A stretch of 19,282 bases of DNA from an uncultured Blautia sp. (GTDB lineage Bacteria > Bacillota > Clostridia > Lachnospirales > Lachnospiraceae): the NCBI GenBank assembly GCA_900543715.1, contig UQSX01000056.1, forward strand, positions 1-19,282, given 5' to 3'. The notes beneath the pieces were generated by a model. The model was not told the origin of the DNA, made no database searches, and saw only the letters and a program-made list of their open reading frames with translations. Shown one piece after another: positions 7,918 to 15,150 of this stretch. The translations under genes were made by a program, and so were the position numbers. The stretch's first letter is position 1, and each line of letters starts with the position of its first letter.

Positions 7918-10314
7918 ATTCATTTCCTCCTTATTTTCAACCGCTTCTGCGGAAGTATTTACTATCTGTGTATTCCCTGTCTGCCCATTGATTTTTTCTG
8001 TTGTCCGGACAGACTCTGTCTCTTCCTGCTGAGGCTTTTTCAGCACATGGAAAAATCTCAGTCTGAGAGCGTTTGACACCACAAAAAGACTGCTGAGGCT
8101 CATAGCCGCCGCCCCGAACATAGGACTTAATTTCAACCCGAAGGCGGTATAAAATACGCCTGCTGCCAGAGGGATCCCGCATACATTATAAAAGAATGCC
8201 CAGAAAAGGTTTTCTTTTATATTCCGGATCACTGCCTTGCTCAGTCCTATAGCTGTCACCACATCCAGCAGGTCATTCTTCATAAGAACAATATCTGCGC
8301 TTTCTATCGCCACATCTGTACCTGCGCCAATAGCAATTCCCACATCTGCTCTGGCAAGGGCCGGGGCATCGTTGATCCCGTCTCCCACCATGGCTACCTT
8401 CTGTCCACTTTCCTGAAGTCTCGCCACTTCTCTTTCCTTATCCTGGGGAAGGACCTCCGCGATCACCGTATCAATATCCAGCTGCCGCTGAATGGCCTTT
8501 GCGGTCCTTTCGTTGTCTCCTGTAAGCATGATAACCTGAATTCCCATTTTTTTCAACTCCCGGATGGCCTGGGCGCTGGTAGGCTTTATCACGTCTGCGG
8601 CTCCGACCACACCCAGAAGCTCTTTCTCATCTGCAAAAAGCAGTGGAGTTTTTCCTTCTCCTGTAAGGGTTTCCAGATAGTCTTCAATGGCGGAGCAGTC
8701 TATTTCTTTTTCCTTCATCAGCCGGAGATTTCCCGCATAGTATTTCTTCCCTTCAATGACCGCTTCTATACCCATGCCTGCCACTGCGGAAAATCCGGAA
8801 GCTTCCGGCAGAGAGATCTTTTCCTCCTCCGCTTTGGCAAGAACTGCTTCTGCAAGAGGATGTTCGCTTTTTTTCTCCATAGCCGCCGCGATCTTCAGCA
8901 GCTCTTTACTGTCCGTCTTTACCCCATAGATATCTGTGACTACCGGTTTTCCCTGGGTAATGGTTCCTGTCTTATCCAGGACCACACTCTGAATATTATG
9001 AGTGACTTCCAATGCTTCTCCTGACTTGATCAGAATACCATTTTCCGCCCCTTTTCCCGTTCCCACCATGATCGCCACAGGAGTTGCCAGCCCCAGGGCA
9101 CAAGGGCAGGAAATCACCAGAACGGAAATGGCGCAGGACAGGGCAAATTCAAATTCTGCCCCTGCCAGAATCCATGCAACAGCTGTGATCAGAGCGATCG
9201 TCATCACAATAGGCACGAAAACTCCCGCAATCTTATCTGCGATCTTGGCAATAGGAGCCTTGCTGGCGCTGGCGTCCTCCACCAGACGGATGATCTGGGA
9301 AAAAGTAGTGTCATCTCCTACTTTGGAAGCTTTCATACGGAAAAATCCAGCCTTGTTCATAGTTGCAGCAATAACCGAGTCTCCCGGTACTTTCTGCACC
9401 GGAATGCTCTCTCCTGTGATCGCCGCTTCATCAATACTGGTAGTTCCCTCCAGCACCACGCCGTCGGCCGGAACGCTGCTTCCCGGCTTCACCTGAAGGA
9501 TATCTCCAATCTGGATCTCCTCTGCAGGGATCTCCACTACTGTCCCGTCCCGCTCTACGAAGGCAGTCTTTGGCGCCATATCCATCAGTTTGTTAATAGC
9601 CTCGCTGGTCTTGCCTTTTGACCGGGCCTCCAGATATTTTCCGATGTTGATCAGAGCCAGGATCATTACCGCCGATTCAAAATACAGATCATGGAGATAC
9701 CGGCTTACCAAATCCAGATCTTGTACCCCAAGTCCATGCCCCATACGGTAAATGGCAAAAATGCCATATACCAGAGAAGCTGCAGAGCCTACGGCGATCA
9801 GTGTATCCATATTCGGCGCTCCATGGAATAAAGTGCTGAAGCCTTTTGTATAATAAGCCCTGTTAATATAGATCACCGGAATACACAGCAGAAACTGGGT
9901 CATGGCAAATCCCACTGCATTTATCGTACCGTGGAGAAATCCCGGAAGAGGCAGTCCCACCATATGTCCCATGGACACATACATCAGAGGGATCAGAAAG
10001 ATAAAAGACCAGATGGTCCGCTTCTTCATATATTCCATGTGTTCCTGCACCGGGTTGGCGCCCGACTCCCGTCCCTTCTGCTTCTGAGGGGAGCTTTCCT
10101 TTTTCCCCTGGATGCTGGCCCCGTACCCTGCATGGACCACTGCGTCTATGATTCCCTGCTCCCGAATCACTGCATCGTCAAATTCCACCTGCATACTGTT
10201 GGTCAGCAGATTCACGCTGACCTCTTTTACCCCTTCCAGCTTACTGACGCATTTTTCAACTCTGGAGGAGCAGGCAGAACAGGTCATCCCTGTTACGTCA
10301 AATTTTTCTTTCAT
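7714..10314 (-). CDS. copA: Cu(I)-exporting P1B-type ATPase with metal-binding domains at both ends
   Basis: 866 residues. It pumps Cu(I) out across the cytoplasmic membrane using ATP. The N-terminal HMA domain (1-68) has GMTCSAC (Cys12, Cys15). The core shows TGES (300-303) in the actuator domain, CPC (403-405) in the transport helix, the phosphorylated Asp447 in DKTGT, HP (485-486), and GDGINDAP (644-651). The helix 7 YN (709-710) and helix 8 MSLSS (738-742) mark the copper(I) subgroup. A Gln/Glu/Thr-rich linker (about 760-797) leads to a second HMA domain at 800-866 with GMMCPHC (Cys810, Cys813), an unusual position. Its SD TAGGAGG overlaps the csoR stop codon, 12 bp upstream. An internal ribosome site precedes the C-terminal domain (see the separate entry). 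Confidence 0.97.
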   Translation of the reverse strand: MKEKFDVTGMTCSACSSRVEKCVSKLEGVKEVSVNLLTNSMQVEFDDAVIREQGIIDAVVHAGYGASIQGKKESSPQKQKGRESGANPVQEHMEYMKKRTIWSFIFLIPLMYVSMGHMVGLPLPGFLHGTINAVGFAMTQFLLCIPVIYINRAYYTKGFSTLFHGAPNMDTLIAVGSAASLVYGIFAIYRMGHGLGVQDLDLVSRYLHDLYFESAVMILALINIGKYLEARSKGKTSEAINKLMDMAPKTAFVERDGTVVEIPAEEIQIGDILQVKPGSSVPADGVVLEGTTSIDEAAITGESIPVQKVPGDSVIAATMNKAGFFRMKASKVGDDTTFSQIIRLVEDASASKAPIAKIADKIAGVFVPIVMTIALITAVAWILAGAEFEFALSCAISVLVISCPCALGLATPVAIMVGTGKGAENGILIKSGEALEVTHNIQSVVLDKTGTITQGKPVVTDIYGVKTDSKELLKIAAAMEKKSEHPLAEAVLAKAEEEKISLPEASGFSAVAGMGIEAVIEGKKYYAGNLRLMKEKEIDCSAIEDYLETLTGEGKTPLLFADEKELLGVVGAADVIKPTSAQAIRELKKMGIQVIMLTGDNERTAKAIQRQLDIDTVIAEVLPQDKEREVARLQESGQKVAMVGDGINDAPALARADVGIAIGAGTDVAIESADIVLMKNDLLDVVTAIGLSKAVIRNIKENLFWAFFYNVCGIPLAAGVFYTAFGLKLSPMFGAAAMSLSSLFVVSNALRLRFFHVLKKPQQEETESVRTTEKINGQTGNTQIVNTSAEAVENKEEMNMYTMKIEGMMCPHCQAAVTKALNGMEGVKAEVNLEKKEAYVEAADSVSKEDLTKAVVDAGYEVVSVE

Positions 10315-10326
10315 AATGTCATCCTC

Positions 10327-10587
10327 CTACAAGATTTTTCCAAGCATGGCCACCAATTCGTCCACTTTTTCTTCCCGTTCCTCATCTGTCTTGGCCCCTG
10401 TTACACAGCTCTTGAGATGAGCGGTAAGAATCTCTTTATTTGCCTTATTTAAAATAGCTTCTGTGGCCATAAGCTGCTGGGATATATCCATGCAGTACCG
10501 GTCCTCTTCCACCATTTTCAGAATACCGTCTATCTGACCCCTGGCTGTCTTCAGCAGCCGGTTGATCTTTGTTTTATCTGCTTTCAT
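10327..10587 (-). CDS. csoR: CsoR-family copper-sensing transcriptional repressor
   Basis: 86 residues, all-helical DUF156/CsoR fold, which binds DNA as apo-protein and leaves it on binding Cu(I). The Cu(I) ligand set Cys32, His57 and Cys61 is present with the family spacing (25 and 4 residues), separating it from the formaldehyde sensor FrmR and the nickel sensor RcnR. The N-terminal LLKTARGQIDGILKMVEEDR contains the conserved basic helix used for DNA contact. It is the first gene of the csoR-copA unit, and a G-tract palindrome of CsoR-operator type lies just upstream of its start. It should repress its own promoter and copA. Confidence 0.94.
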   Translation of the reverse strand: MKADKTKINRLLKTARGQIDGILKMVEEDRYCMDISQQLMATEAILNKANKEILTAHLKSCVTGAKTDEEREEKVDELVAMLGKIL

Positions 10588-10603
10588 ATCATCATCTCCC
10601 TAC

Positions 10604-10616
10604 ACCCCCGGGGGGT
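10604..10616. promoter_or_regulatory. CsoR-type operator
   Basis: The palindrome ACCCCCGGGGGGT has 6-bp arms around one base and is flanked by TA-rich sequence, matching the C-tract/G-tract form of known CsoR sites. It lies about 12 bp downstream of the predicted transcription start and before the csoR SD. Bound CsoR would hinder initiation or early elongation. Confidence 0.8.
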
Positions 10617-10634
10617 ATTATTCTTGACGAAATT

Positions 10635-10663
10635 AGTATAGCATACAAAAAAGGGAAAAGCAA
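10635..10663 (-). promoter_or_regulatory. Promoter of csoR-copA
   Basis: TTGCTT (10658-10663), a 17-bp spacer and TATACT (10635-10640) lie on the minus strand. The -35 element and spacer lie inside the 3' arm of the terminator of the upstream ZIP gene. The start is predicted near 10628. Confidence 0.78.
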
Positions 10664-10680
10664 GCCGCTTTTCCCTTTTT
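10648..10680 (-). terminator. Intrinsic terminator after the ZIP transporter gene
   Basis: A perfect 14-bp stem (10648-10661 with 10667-10680) and 5-nt loop have A-runs on one side and T-runs on the other. The stem core is GGGAAAAGC/GCTTTTCCC, and TTTTTT follows on the minus strand. It lies 34 bp after the ZIP stop codon and could work in both directions. Confidence 0.9.
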
Positions 10681-10714
10681 CCAGTTTTTCTCATATTATT
10701 TCAGCCACAGGCCG

Positions 10715-11494
10715 TTATCCTAATGCAACGTCCAGGATCATCATCAGCACAAATCCTGCCGCAAATCCTATGGTTCCTACATTGCTGTGCTCCCCTTCGC
10801 TGGTCTCCGGTATCAGTTCTTCCACTACTACATAGATCATAGCTCCTGCAGCAAAGGCCAGAAGGTAGGGAAGAAGGGGCTCTATAAAGCTGAATAAAAC
10901 TATGGTGAGCAAAGCTCCCAAGGGCTCCACTGCCCCGGAAAGTGTTCCATACAGAAAGGCTTTTCCTTTTCCCATAGCCTTTTCGCTTTTCAGCGGCAGA
11001 GATATGATGGCTCCTTCAGGAAAATTCTGTATAGCGATTCCCACAGACAGAGCCATAGCTCCTGCAAGGGTGATCTGGGTATTATCTGCCATCATTCCTG
11101 CAAATACCACTCCCACGGCCATACCCTCAGGTAAATTGTGGAGCGTCACCGCCAGCACCAGCATGGTTGTTTTTTTCAGACTGCTCTTTCTCCCTTCCGG
11201 CTTGCTCTCACCCAGATGTAAATGAGGGATCAGACGGTCCATTGCCAGAAGAAAAAAAATCCCCAGGAGAAAACCCACTGCGGCTGGAAGGAAAGCAAGC
11301 TTTCCCATACCCTTTGACATATCCATAGCCGGGATCAGTAAAGACCAGACAGAAGCGGCCACCATCACCCCGGAAGCAAATCCCAGAAGTCCTTTCTGAA
11401 CCAGGGGCTTCAGCTCGTTTTTCAGAAAGAAAACACTGGCAGAGCCCAGGCAGGTCCCAAGAAAAGGAATCATGATTCCCATAAAAAGTTCCAT
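10715..11494 (-). CDS. ZIP-family divalent metal transporter
   Basis: 259 residues, an integral membrane importer of Zn(II) and possibly Fe(II) or Mn(II), of the ZupT/GufA type. About eight hydrophobic segments can be counted, starting at 3-23, 34-54 and 66-85. The two signature metal-site helices are HNLPEGMAVG (119-128; His119, Glu123) and QNFPEGAII (156-164; Asn157, Glu160). The acidic EELIPE (225-230) closes the set. A His-containing cytoplasmic loop (HLHLGESKPEGRKS, about 91-104) lies between the third and fourth segments. AAAGGAGACGAAC precedes the ATG. It is its own unit, ended by a strong terminator before csoR. The metal specificity cannot be decided here. Confidence 0.92.
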   Translation of the reverse strand: MELFMGIMIPFLGTCLGSASVFFLKNELKPLVQKGLLGFASGVMVAASVWSLLIPAMDMSKGMGKLAFLPAAVGFLLGIFFLLAMDRLIPHLHLGESKPEGRKSSLKKTTMLVLAVTLHNLPEGMAVGVVFAGMMADNTQITLAGAMALSVGIAIQNFPEGAIISLPLKSEKAMGKGKAFLYGTLSGAVEPLGALLTIVLFSFIEPLLPYLLAFAAGAMIYVVVEELIPETSEGEHSNVGTIGFAAGFVLMMILDVALG

Positions 11495-11615
11495 GTTCGT
11501 CTCCTTTATTGTCTTTTTCTGTTTTCTTGATCATAATATCATACTTCGGAACAAAACGCATGAACTTTCTGTACTTTATGATAGGATATGCAGGATTTGA
11601 AAAAATGACTCATAA

Positions 11616-11653
11616 AGGCTGCTGTATAATCTGAACGATTCCTACAGCAGCCT
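11616..11653 (-). terminator. Hairpin after the toxin gene
   Basis: A perfect 11-bp stem (AGGCTGCTGTA at 11616-11626, TACAGCAGCCT at 11643-11653) with a 16-nt loop begins 5 bp past the toxin stop codon. The T-run on the minus strand is weak (CCTTTATG), so this is a probable but imperfect terminator. Confidence 0.65.
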
Positions 11654-11657
11654 GCTA

Positions 11658-12002
11658 TTATCTTTTATTCTTCTTAATCCAATTCCAGATTATGTATCTC
11701 CAATTCATTCTGCTCTGTAATATACGAAGCACTGTAACTGTATCTGTCTCTTCTACCACGGTATAAAATATCAGACAGCCACTTTGTGGTTTTAAATAAA
11801 TCTTATATCCCCTATATTGAAAATCCGTTACAGCATAACCTGTTGGAAATGTATCTAATTGGCTTATTGCCTTTTTCATCTTCTGTGAGAAATCTTCCGC
11901 ATACTGACGGTATTCAAAATGTTCCAGAATATAATTCTTCTTTTCTGCAACATCTCTCTTAGCGCTTTCCGCAATTACCACTTGGTATTTCTTATTTCTC
12001 AT
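11658..12002 (-). CDS. RelE/ParE-family toxin of a type II toxin-antitoxin module
   Basis: 114 residues from the ATG at 12002. A TTG one codon upstream would be only 2 nt from the SD, whereas the ATG is 5 nt away, so the ATG is preferred. The fold is RelE/ParE: an N-terminal VVIAESAKRDVAEKKNYILEH strand-helix, a helical hairpin (about 35-52), then the beta-sheet with YRGYKIYLKP (62-71) and the C-terminal VTVLRILQSRMNW. Members either cleave ribosome-bound mRNA (RelE) or poison gyrase (ParE); the general sequence shape resembles the ParE side, but the activity is not certain. The SD TAAGGAG overlaps the stop codon of the antitoxin gene upstream, so translation is coupled. Confidence 0.87.
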   Translation of the reverse strand: MRNKKYQVVIAESAKRDVAEKKNYILEHFEYRQYAEDFSQKMKKAISQLDTFPTGYAVTDFQYRGYKIYLKPQSGCLIFYTVVEETDTVTVLRILQSRMNWRYIIWNWIKKNKR

Positions 12003-12011
12003 CAATACTCC

Positions 12012-12170
12012 TTAAAGAGCGTCAAGTTCTCTCCATACTTCTTCAATGGTCTGTACACGTCCGGCTTCCATGTCTTCGATAGCTTCATCTAGTTTTGACT
12101 GCCATAAATCCGTTTCTTTTTTCGACGTATGTTTTTCTTCATGGAACTGGACTGATTTTTCCAATGTCAT
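12012..12170 (-). CDS. Small antitoxin partner of the RelE/ParE toxin
   Basis: 52 residues, starting at ATG 12170 with GGAGG 8 nt upstream and ending in TAA at 12012-12014. The C-terminal half (WQSKLDEAIEDMEAGRVQT, about 23-41, then IEEVWREL) is the amphipathic, acidic helix type that wraps toxins of the RelE/ParE group. The N-terminal 20 residues are short, charged and Lys/His-rich, with no clear ribbon-helix-helix or other DNA-binding fold, so autoregulation may be reduced or need another factor. The order antitoxin then toxin, with the toxin SD overlapping the antitoxin stop, is that of a standard module. It can be missed by gene callers with a 60-codon limit. Confidence 0.85.
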   Translation of the reverse strand: MTLEKSVQFHEEKHTSKKETDLWQSKLDEAIEDMEAGRVQTIEEVWRELDAL

Positions 12171-12208
12171 AATACTTGCCTCCTTTTTGCTACCCTTCCC
12201 GTGTCTTC

Positions 12209-12238
12209 ATCCTACCACTATTCTCTCAAAATAAGCAA
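12209..12238 (-). promoter_or_regulatory. Promoter of the toxin-antitoxin module
   Basis: TTGCTT (12233-12238), an 18-bp spacer and TAGGAT (12209-12214) lie on the minus strand, about 39 bp before the antitoxin ATG. The fit to consensus is moderate. Confidence 0.6.
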
Positions 12239-12331
12239 GTAAAAATTTCCTCTTTAGATATCATCTGTTTTTGTAACTTGTGACAGAATCTCTGTTTCTC
12301 ATGCAAACGTATTTCTCTGCTTATAAAAACC

Positions 12332-12340
12332 TGCTACAAT
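12332..12340 (+). promoter_or_regulatory. Extended -10 promoter of the DUF1648 gene
   Basis: TGC-TACAAT (TG extension at 12332, -10 hexamer at 12335-12340) lies on the plus strand without a good -35 box. The predicted start is near 12347. AGGAGG at 12365-12370 then leads to the ATG at 12378 with a 7-nt gap. Confidence 0.6.
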
Positions 12341-12377
12341 CTCCTTATAAGAAAAAGATTATTTAGGAGGTGCGCTT

Positions 12378-12893
12378 ATGGCAGAAAAAGAATTTTATGA
12401 AAATCCCAGGATTCCCAGATATCCCAATACTGGCTTTCAGAAGGCGCTGAATCTTTTTTCTGTTCTTGCCCTGATCTTTACCTTTCTATATCCGCTGCTG
12501 AAATGGAACCAGCTTCCAGATACCATCATTACCCACTGGGGGTTCAGCGGACAGCCAGACGGCTGGGGGCCAAAAGGCTCTGTCTGGGCCGTTCCTGCAG
12601 CCAGCCTGGTCCTTTATCTGCCTCTGACCATACTGGAAAGGTTTCCCTCTGTCTGGAACGTCCCCGTCAGAACTACTCAGAAAAATGAAAAATGGGTCTA
12701 TCAAAACATAAAAACCATGCTGGTACTCATGAAATTTCTCATGACAGCAGAATTTGCCGTGATCACATACCACTGCGTTCAGGAAAAAAATCTGAGTAAT
12801 CTGCATACAGCCCTGTTTCTAATCTTCCTTTTCGGCTCCATGATCTTTTTCATTATAAGGAGCATCCGGAAACCGCCGGAAAACCGTGATTGA
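12378..12893 (+). CDS. DUF1648 domain membrane protein
   Basis: 171 residues with four predicted membrane segments (about 23-41, 68-86, 112-132, 143-161). Between the first two is the DUF1648 signature, LPDTIITHWGFSGQPDGWGPK (46-66), where the Pro-Asp, His and Gly-Gln-Pro-Asp-x-Trp-Gly residues are conserved. This domain also occurs at the N-terminus of SdpI-type immunity proteins, but here the SdpI C-terminal region is missing and the function is unknown. It is the only plus-strand gene in the middle of the window. It has its own extended -10 promoter and a strong terminator shared with the convergent araD. AGGAGG precedes the ATG. Confidence 0.85.
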   Translation: MAEKEFYENPRIPRYPNTGFQKALNLFSVLALIFTFLYPLLKWNQLPDTIITHWGFSGQPDGWGPKGSVWAVPAASLVLYLPLTILERFPSVWNVPVRTTQKNEKWVYQNIKTMLVLMKFLMTAEFAVITYHCVQEKNLSNLHTALFLIFLFGSMIFFIIRSIRKPPENRD

Positions 12894-12906
12894 TCAAGGC
12901 ATTTCA

Positions 12907-12948
12907 AAAAAAGCCGGGCTTTGCGCAATGGGCCGGCCCGGCTTTTTT
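12907..12948. terminator. Bidirectional terminator between the DUF1648 gene and araD
   Basis: A perfect 13-bp stem (AAAAAAGCCGGGC at 12907-12919, GCCCGGCTTTTTT at 12936-12948) with a 16-nt loop. A GC-rich core with T-runs on both strands serves the convergent genes that end at 12893 and 12974. Confidence 0.93.
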
Positions 12949-12973
12949 CATTCTCTTCTGTTTTGTCTCTATT

Positions 12974-13663
12974 TTATTTCTGTCCGTAATATGCGTTTGC
13001 CCCATGTTTTCTGTAATAATGCTTATCCTGAAGCTCCTGAGGCGCCGGCTGTACTCTGGGGTTGATCATCTCACATCTTGCAGCCATCTTAGCCACCTCT
13101 TCCAGCACTACTGCATTATGGACTGCTTCGTGGCCGTCTTTTCCCCAGGTGAAAGGTCCGTGATTCTTACAGAGAACTGCAGGAACTGCCTCATAGTCCT
13201 TATCCTTGAAATAGTCGGCAATAAGCAGTCCTGTATTTTTCTCATATGCAGTGTCGATCTCTTCCTTTGTCAGACATCTTACACAGGGGATCTCACCATA
13301 CATATAGTCTGCATGAGTGGTTCCGTAGCAGGGAATTCCTCTTCCGGCCTGAGCCCAGCTGGTAGCCCACGGAGAATGGGTGTGGACAACGCCGCCGATC
13401 TTTGGGAAGGCTTTGTACAGCTCAATATGAGTAGGTGTGTCAGAAGAAGGATTGTATTTTCCTTCGATCTTGTTTCCCTCCAGGTCCATGATCACCATGT
13501 CTTCAGGAGTCAGCTTGTCATAGTCCACTCCACTGGGTTTAATGGCAAAATATCCAGTCTCCCTGTCGATCTGGCTTACATTGCCCCAGGTAAAGGTTAC
13601 CAGATTGTGTTTCGGCAAAAGCATATTTGCCTCGTAAACCGCTTTTTTCAGTTCTTCTAACAT
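12974..13663 (-). CDS. araD: L-ribulose-5-phosphate 4-epimerase
   Basis: 229 residues, a class II aldolase-fold Zn enzyme that converts L-ribulose-5-phosphate to D-xylulose-5-phosphate, the last step of L-arabinose breakdown. Zinc ligands His94, His96 and His168 are in [10 protein letters not shown] and [10 protein letters not shown]. The substrate-phosphate loops are TWGNVS (25-30) and KPSG (42-45). SSDTPTH (73-79) carries the conserved Asp75, and the C-terminal NAYYGQ (223-228) holds the epimerase Tyr. These features favour the epimerase over fuculose aldolase. Its ATG directly follows the araR stop codon, and its SD (AGGAGG) lies inside the end of araR, so the two are translationally coupled. 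No araA or araB is in the window. A related UlaF role on ascorbate cannot be excluded. Confidence 0.93.
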   Translation of the reverse strand: MLEELKKAVYEANMLLPKHNLVTFTWGNVSQIDRETGYFAIKPSGVDYDKLTPEDMVIMDLEGNKIEGKYNPSSDTPTHIELYKAFPKIGGVVHTHSPWATSWAQAGRGIPCYGTTHADYMYGEIPCVRCLTKEEIDTAYEKNTGLLIADYFKDKDYEAVPAVLCKNHGPFTWGKDGHEAVHNAVVLEEVAKMAARCEMINPRVQPAPQELQDKHYYRKHGANAYYGQK

Positions 13664-14773
13664 TTATTTTTCCTCCTTTTTCCTTCTGTCCTTAACAGAA
13701 TTCCGCAGGATCAGTTCCGGCTGGATAAGCCTGGGAATCTGGCTTTTCTCCTCGGGAACCTCCCTTATCTTTTCCAGCAGCAGCTCTGCCGCCATCTCCC
13801 CCAGCTTCTCCTGGGGATGTACGATGGTGGTGAGGGAAACGTCTCCTCCGGCCATCACCGAATTGTCATAGCCTGTCACAGAAATATCCTCGGGCACATT
13901 TTTTCCCATCTCCCGCAAAACATGCACCACGCTTACAGCAATCTGGTCATTATAGCACACGATACCGTCTACAGGGAGGCCCTGCTCCAGCAAAATCCTG
14001 GTCATCAGGCCTGGCTTCGTCTTTCTGTCCTCGGTATGGAACCAGATCACCCGGTCCGGATCATAGCTGTATCCTGCCTCCTGAAGAGCTTTTACATACC
14101 CTTTATGCCTTTCCTGTCCCTGGAAATCATCTGCCTTAAAAATCCCCAGCAGATTTTTATGCCCCATATCCAGAAGATATTTTGTCACCAGATAGCCTCC
14201 CTGGCAGTCATCCATGAGAATATGAGGTTTTTCTTTCATCTGAGAATAGACACCCTGGATAAAGACATAAGGGATCTGATACTTGTCCAGCAGCCCATAC
14301 AAGTTCATATGCCTGCAAAGGATCTGGCTCTTAGCAGGCTCAATGATCAGACCATCAATATCTTTCGTCAGGATATCCTCCAGGACCTTAGCTTCTTTCG
14401 TCCTGCTGTTAGCCGTATTCTTTAGGATAATGCTGTAGCCGTTGTCTGTAAGCACCCGGTCCATTCCCTGGATCAGCCTGGGAAAAATATAATCAGAGAT
14501 ATAAGTAGTGATCACCGCAATGTTTTTAGACTGCTTCAGGTGGCCCATGCGCTGTGAGCAGAAGGTTCCCCTTCCATGCTCCGCTACAATATATCCCTCC
14601 TGCCCCAGGATAGACAGGGCTTTTCTCACCGTATGTCTGCTGATATGATACTTCTCAGAAAGCTGGTTTTCTGAGGGCAGCTTTTCTCCAGCTTTAATTT
14701 TTCCGCTGAGGATAGCTTCTTTCAGCTCCTCCATCAGCACATAGTACTTTGTTTTTCCGTTTTCCTGTGTCAT
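13664..14773 (-). CDS. araR: AraR-type transcriptional repressor (GntR DNA-binding domain, LacI-like sensor)
   Basis: 369 residues. The N-terminal GntR-family winged helix (about 10-72) includes KLPSENQLSEKYHISRHTVR and EGYIVAEHGRGTF. A linker leads to a LacI/GalR-type periplasmic-binding-fold effector domain (about 84-360) that starts NIAVITTYISDYIFPRLIQGM. This hybrid is typical of Firmicute AraR, which represses arabinose genes until L-arabinose binds. The coupled araD gene supports the assignment. A 9-bp inverted repeat over its own promoter (14799-14828) is a likely autoregulatory site. The ATG is preceded by AAAGGAGCAGGTT. Confidence 0.9.
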   Translation of the reverse strand: MTQENGKTKYYVLMEELKEAILSGKIKAGEKLPSENQLSEKYHISRHTVRKALSILGQEGYIVAEHGRGTFCSQRMGHLKQSKNIAVITTYISDYIFPRLIQGMDRVLTDNGYSIILKNTANSRTKEAKVLEDILTKDIDGLIIEPAKSQILCRHMNLYGLLDKYQIPYVFIQGVYSQMKEKPHILMDDCQGGYLVTKYLLDMGHKNLLGIFKADDFQGQERHKGYVKALQEAGYSYDPDRVIWFHTEDRKTKPGLMTRILLEQGLPVDGIVCYNDQIAVSVVHVLREMGKNVPEDISVTGYDNSVMAGGDVSLTTIVHPQEKLGEMAAELLLEKIREVPEEKSQIPRLIQPELILRNSVKDRRKKEEK

Positions 14774-14793
14774 AACCTGCTCCTTTGGTAATC

Positions 14794-14823
14794 ATTCTAC
14801 AACTTGTACGCACCTATTAACAA
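14794..14823 (-). promoter_or_regulatory. Promoter of araR-araD
   Basis: TTGTTA (14818-14823), an 18-bp spacer and TAGAAT (14794-14799) lie on the minus strand. The predicted start is near 14787, giving a leader of about 14 nt that already contains the SD. Confidence 0.7.
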
Positions 14824-14828
14824 GTTGT
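14799..14828. promoter_or_regulatory. Inverted repeat over the araR promoter (candidate AraR operator)
   Basis: ACAACTTGT (14799-14807) and ACAAGTTGT (14820-14828) form a perfect 9-bp inverted repeat around 12 bp. They cover the -35 box, the spacer and the edge of the -10. The half-site continues as CTTGTACG, close to the TTGTACG half of the Bacillus AraR box. Confidence 0.65.
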
Positions 14829-14830
14829 TC

Positions 14831-15085
14831 TTATTCCTTTTTCAGAAACTTTTCTTCCTTGATTTCCACCAGGATAATATCCTCTCCTATCTGCCGGATA
14901 CAGGAATAAGGAATCACATATTCACTGGTAGGTCCGAAAAATCCGCACATCTTCCCGGGAAGAGGTACGATCAGGGCCTGTATACAGCCGGTCTTACAAT
15001 CAAACTCTACGTCCAGCGGACAGCCCAGGGTCCGGCAGGAACAAATATTGATCACTTCTTTTTGTCTAAGCTCACAGACACGCAT
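14831..15085 (-). CDS. YlmC/YmxH-family sporulation protein (PRC-barrel)
   Basis: 84 residues from the ATG at 15085. An upstream in-frame ATG at 15130 would start inside a hairpin and lacks the family N-terminus. MRVCELRQKEVINI is the usual beginning (MRxSELxxKEVIN). The body is a small PRC-barrel with GCPLDVEFDCKTGCIQALIVP (31-51) and the closing EYVIPYSCIRQIGEDIILVEI. Family members are produced in sporulating Firmicutes; their biochemical role is unknown. Its SD AGGGGA lies in the 3' arm of a hairpin, with a T-run between SD and ATG, so expression may be controlled by RNA structure. It follows the first KDG kinase gene by about 65 bp and may share its transcript. Confidence 0.85.
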   Translation of the reverse strand: MRVCELRQKEVINICSCRTLGCPLDVEFDCKTGCIQALIVPLPGKMCGFFGPTSEYVIPYSCIRQIGEDIILVEIKEEKFLKKE

Positions 15086-15135
15086 AAAAAATCCCCTGTG
15101 CCATAATCTGTTAATATAGCTTATGTACACAGGGG
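15086..15135 (-). terminator. Hairpin and T-run ending at the ymxH-like start codon
   Basis: On the minus strand CCCCTGTG (15128-15135) pairs with CACAGGGG (15093-15100) around a 27-nt loop. It is followed by A and six Ts (15086-15091) that touch the ATG at 15085. This has the form of an intrinsic terminator for the upstream kinase gene, and the 3' arm also contains the ribosome binding site AGGGGA. Confidence 0.65.
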
Positions 15136-15150
15136 TAATTCTGTTACCTT

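Noticed and set aside
12890..13660. Plus-strand open frame of 256 codons opposite araD, starting at the end of the DUF1648 gene
   Set aside because: It runs through a strong bidirectional terminator and antisense to a complete AraD with zinc ligands; no family resemblance.
15086..15130. Longer start of the YmxH-type protein at ATG 15130
   Set aside because: The extra 15 residues do not fit the family N-terminus, there is no SD, and the start would fall inside the hairpin loop; ATG 15085 begins with the conserved MRVCEL.
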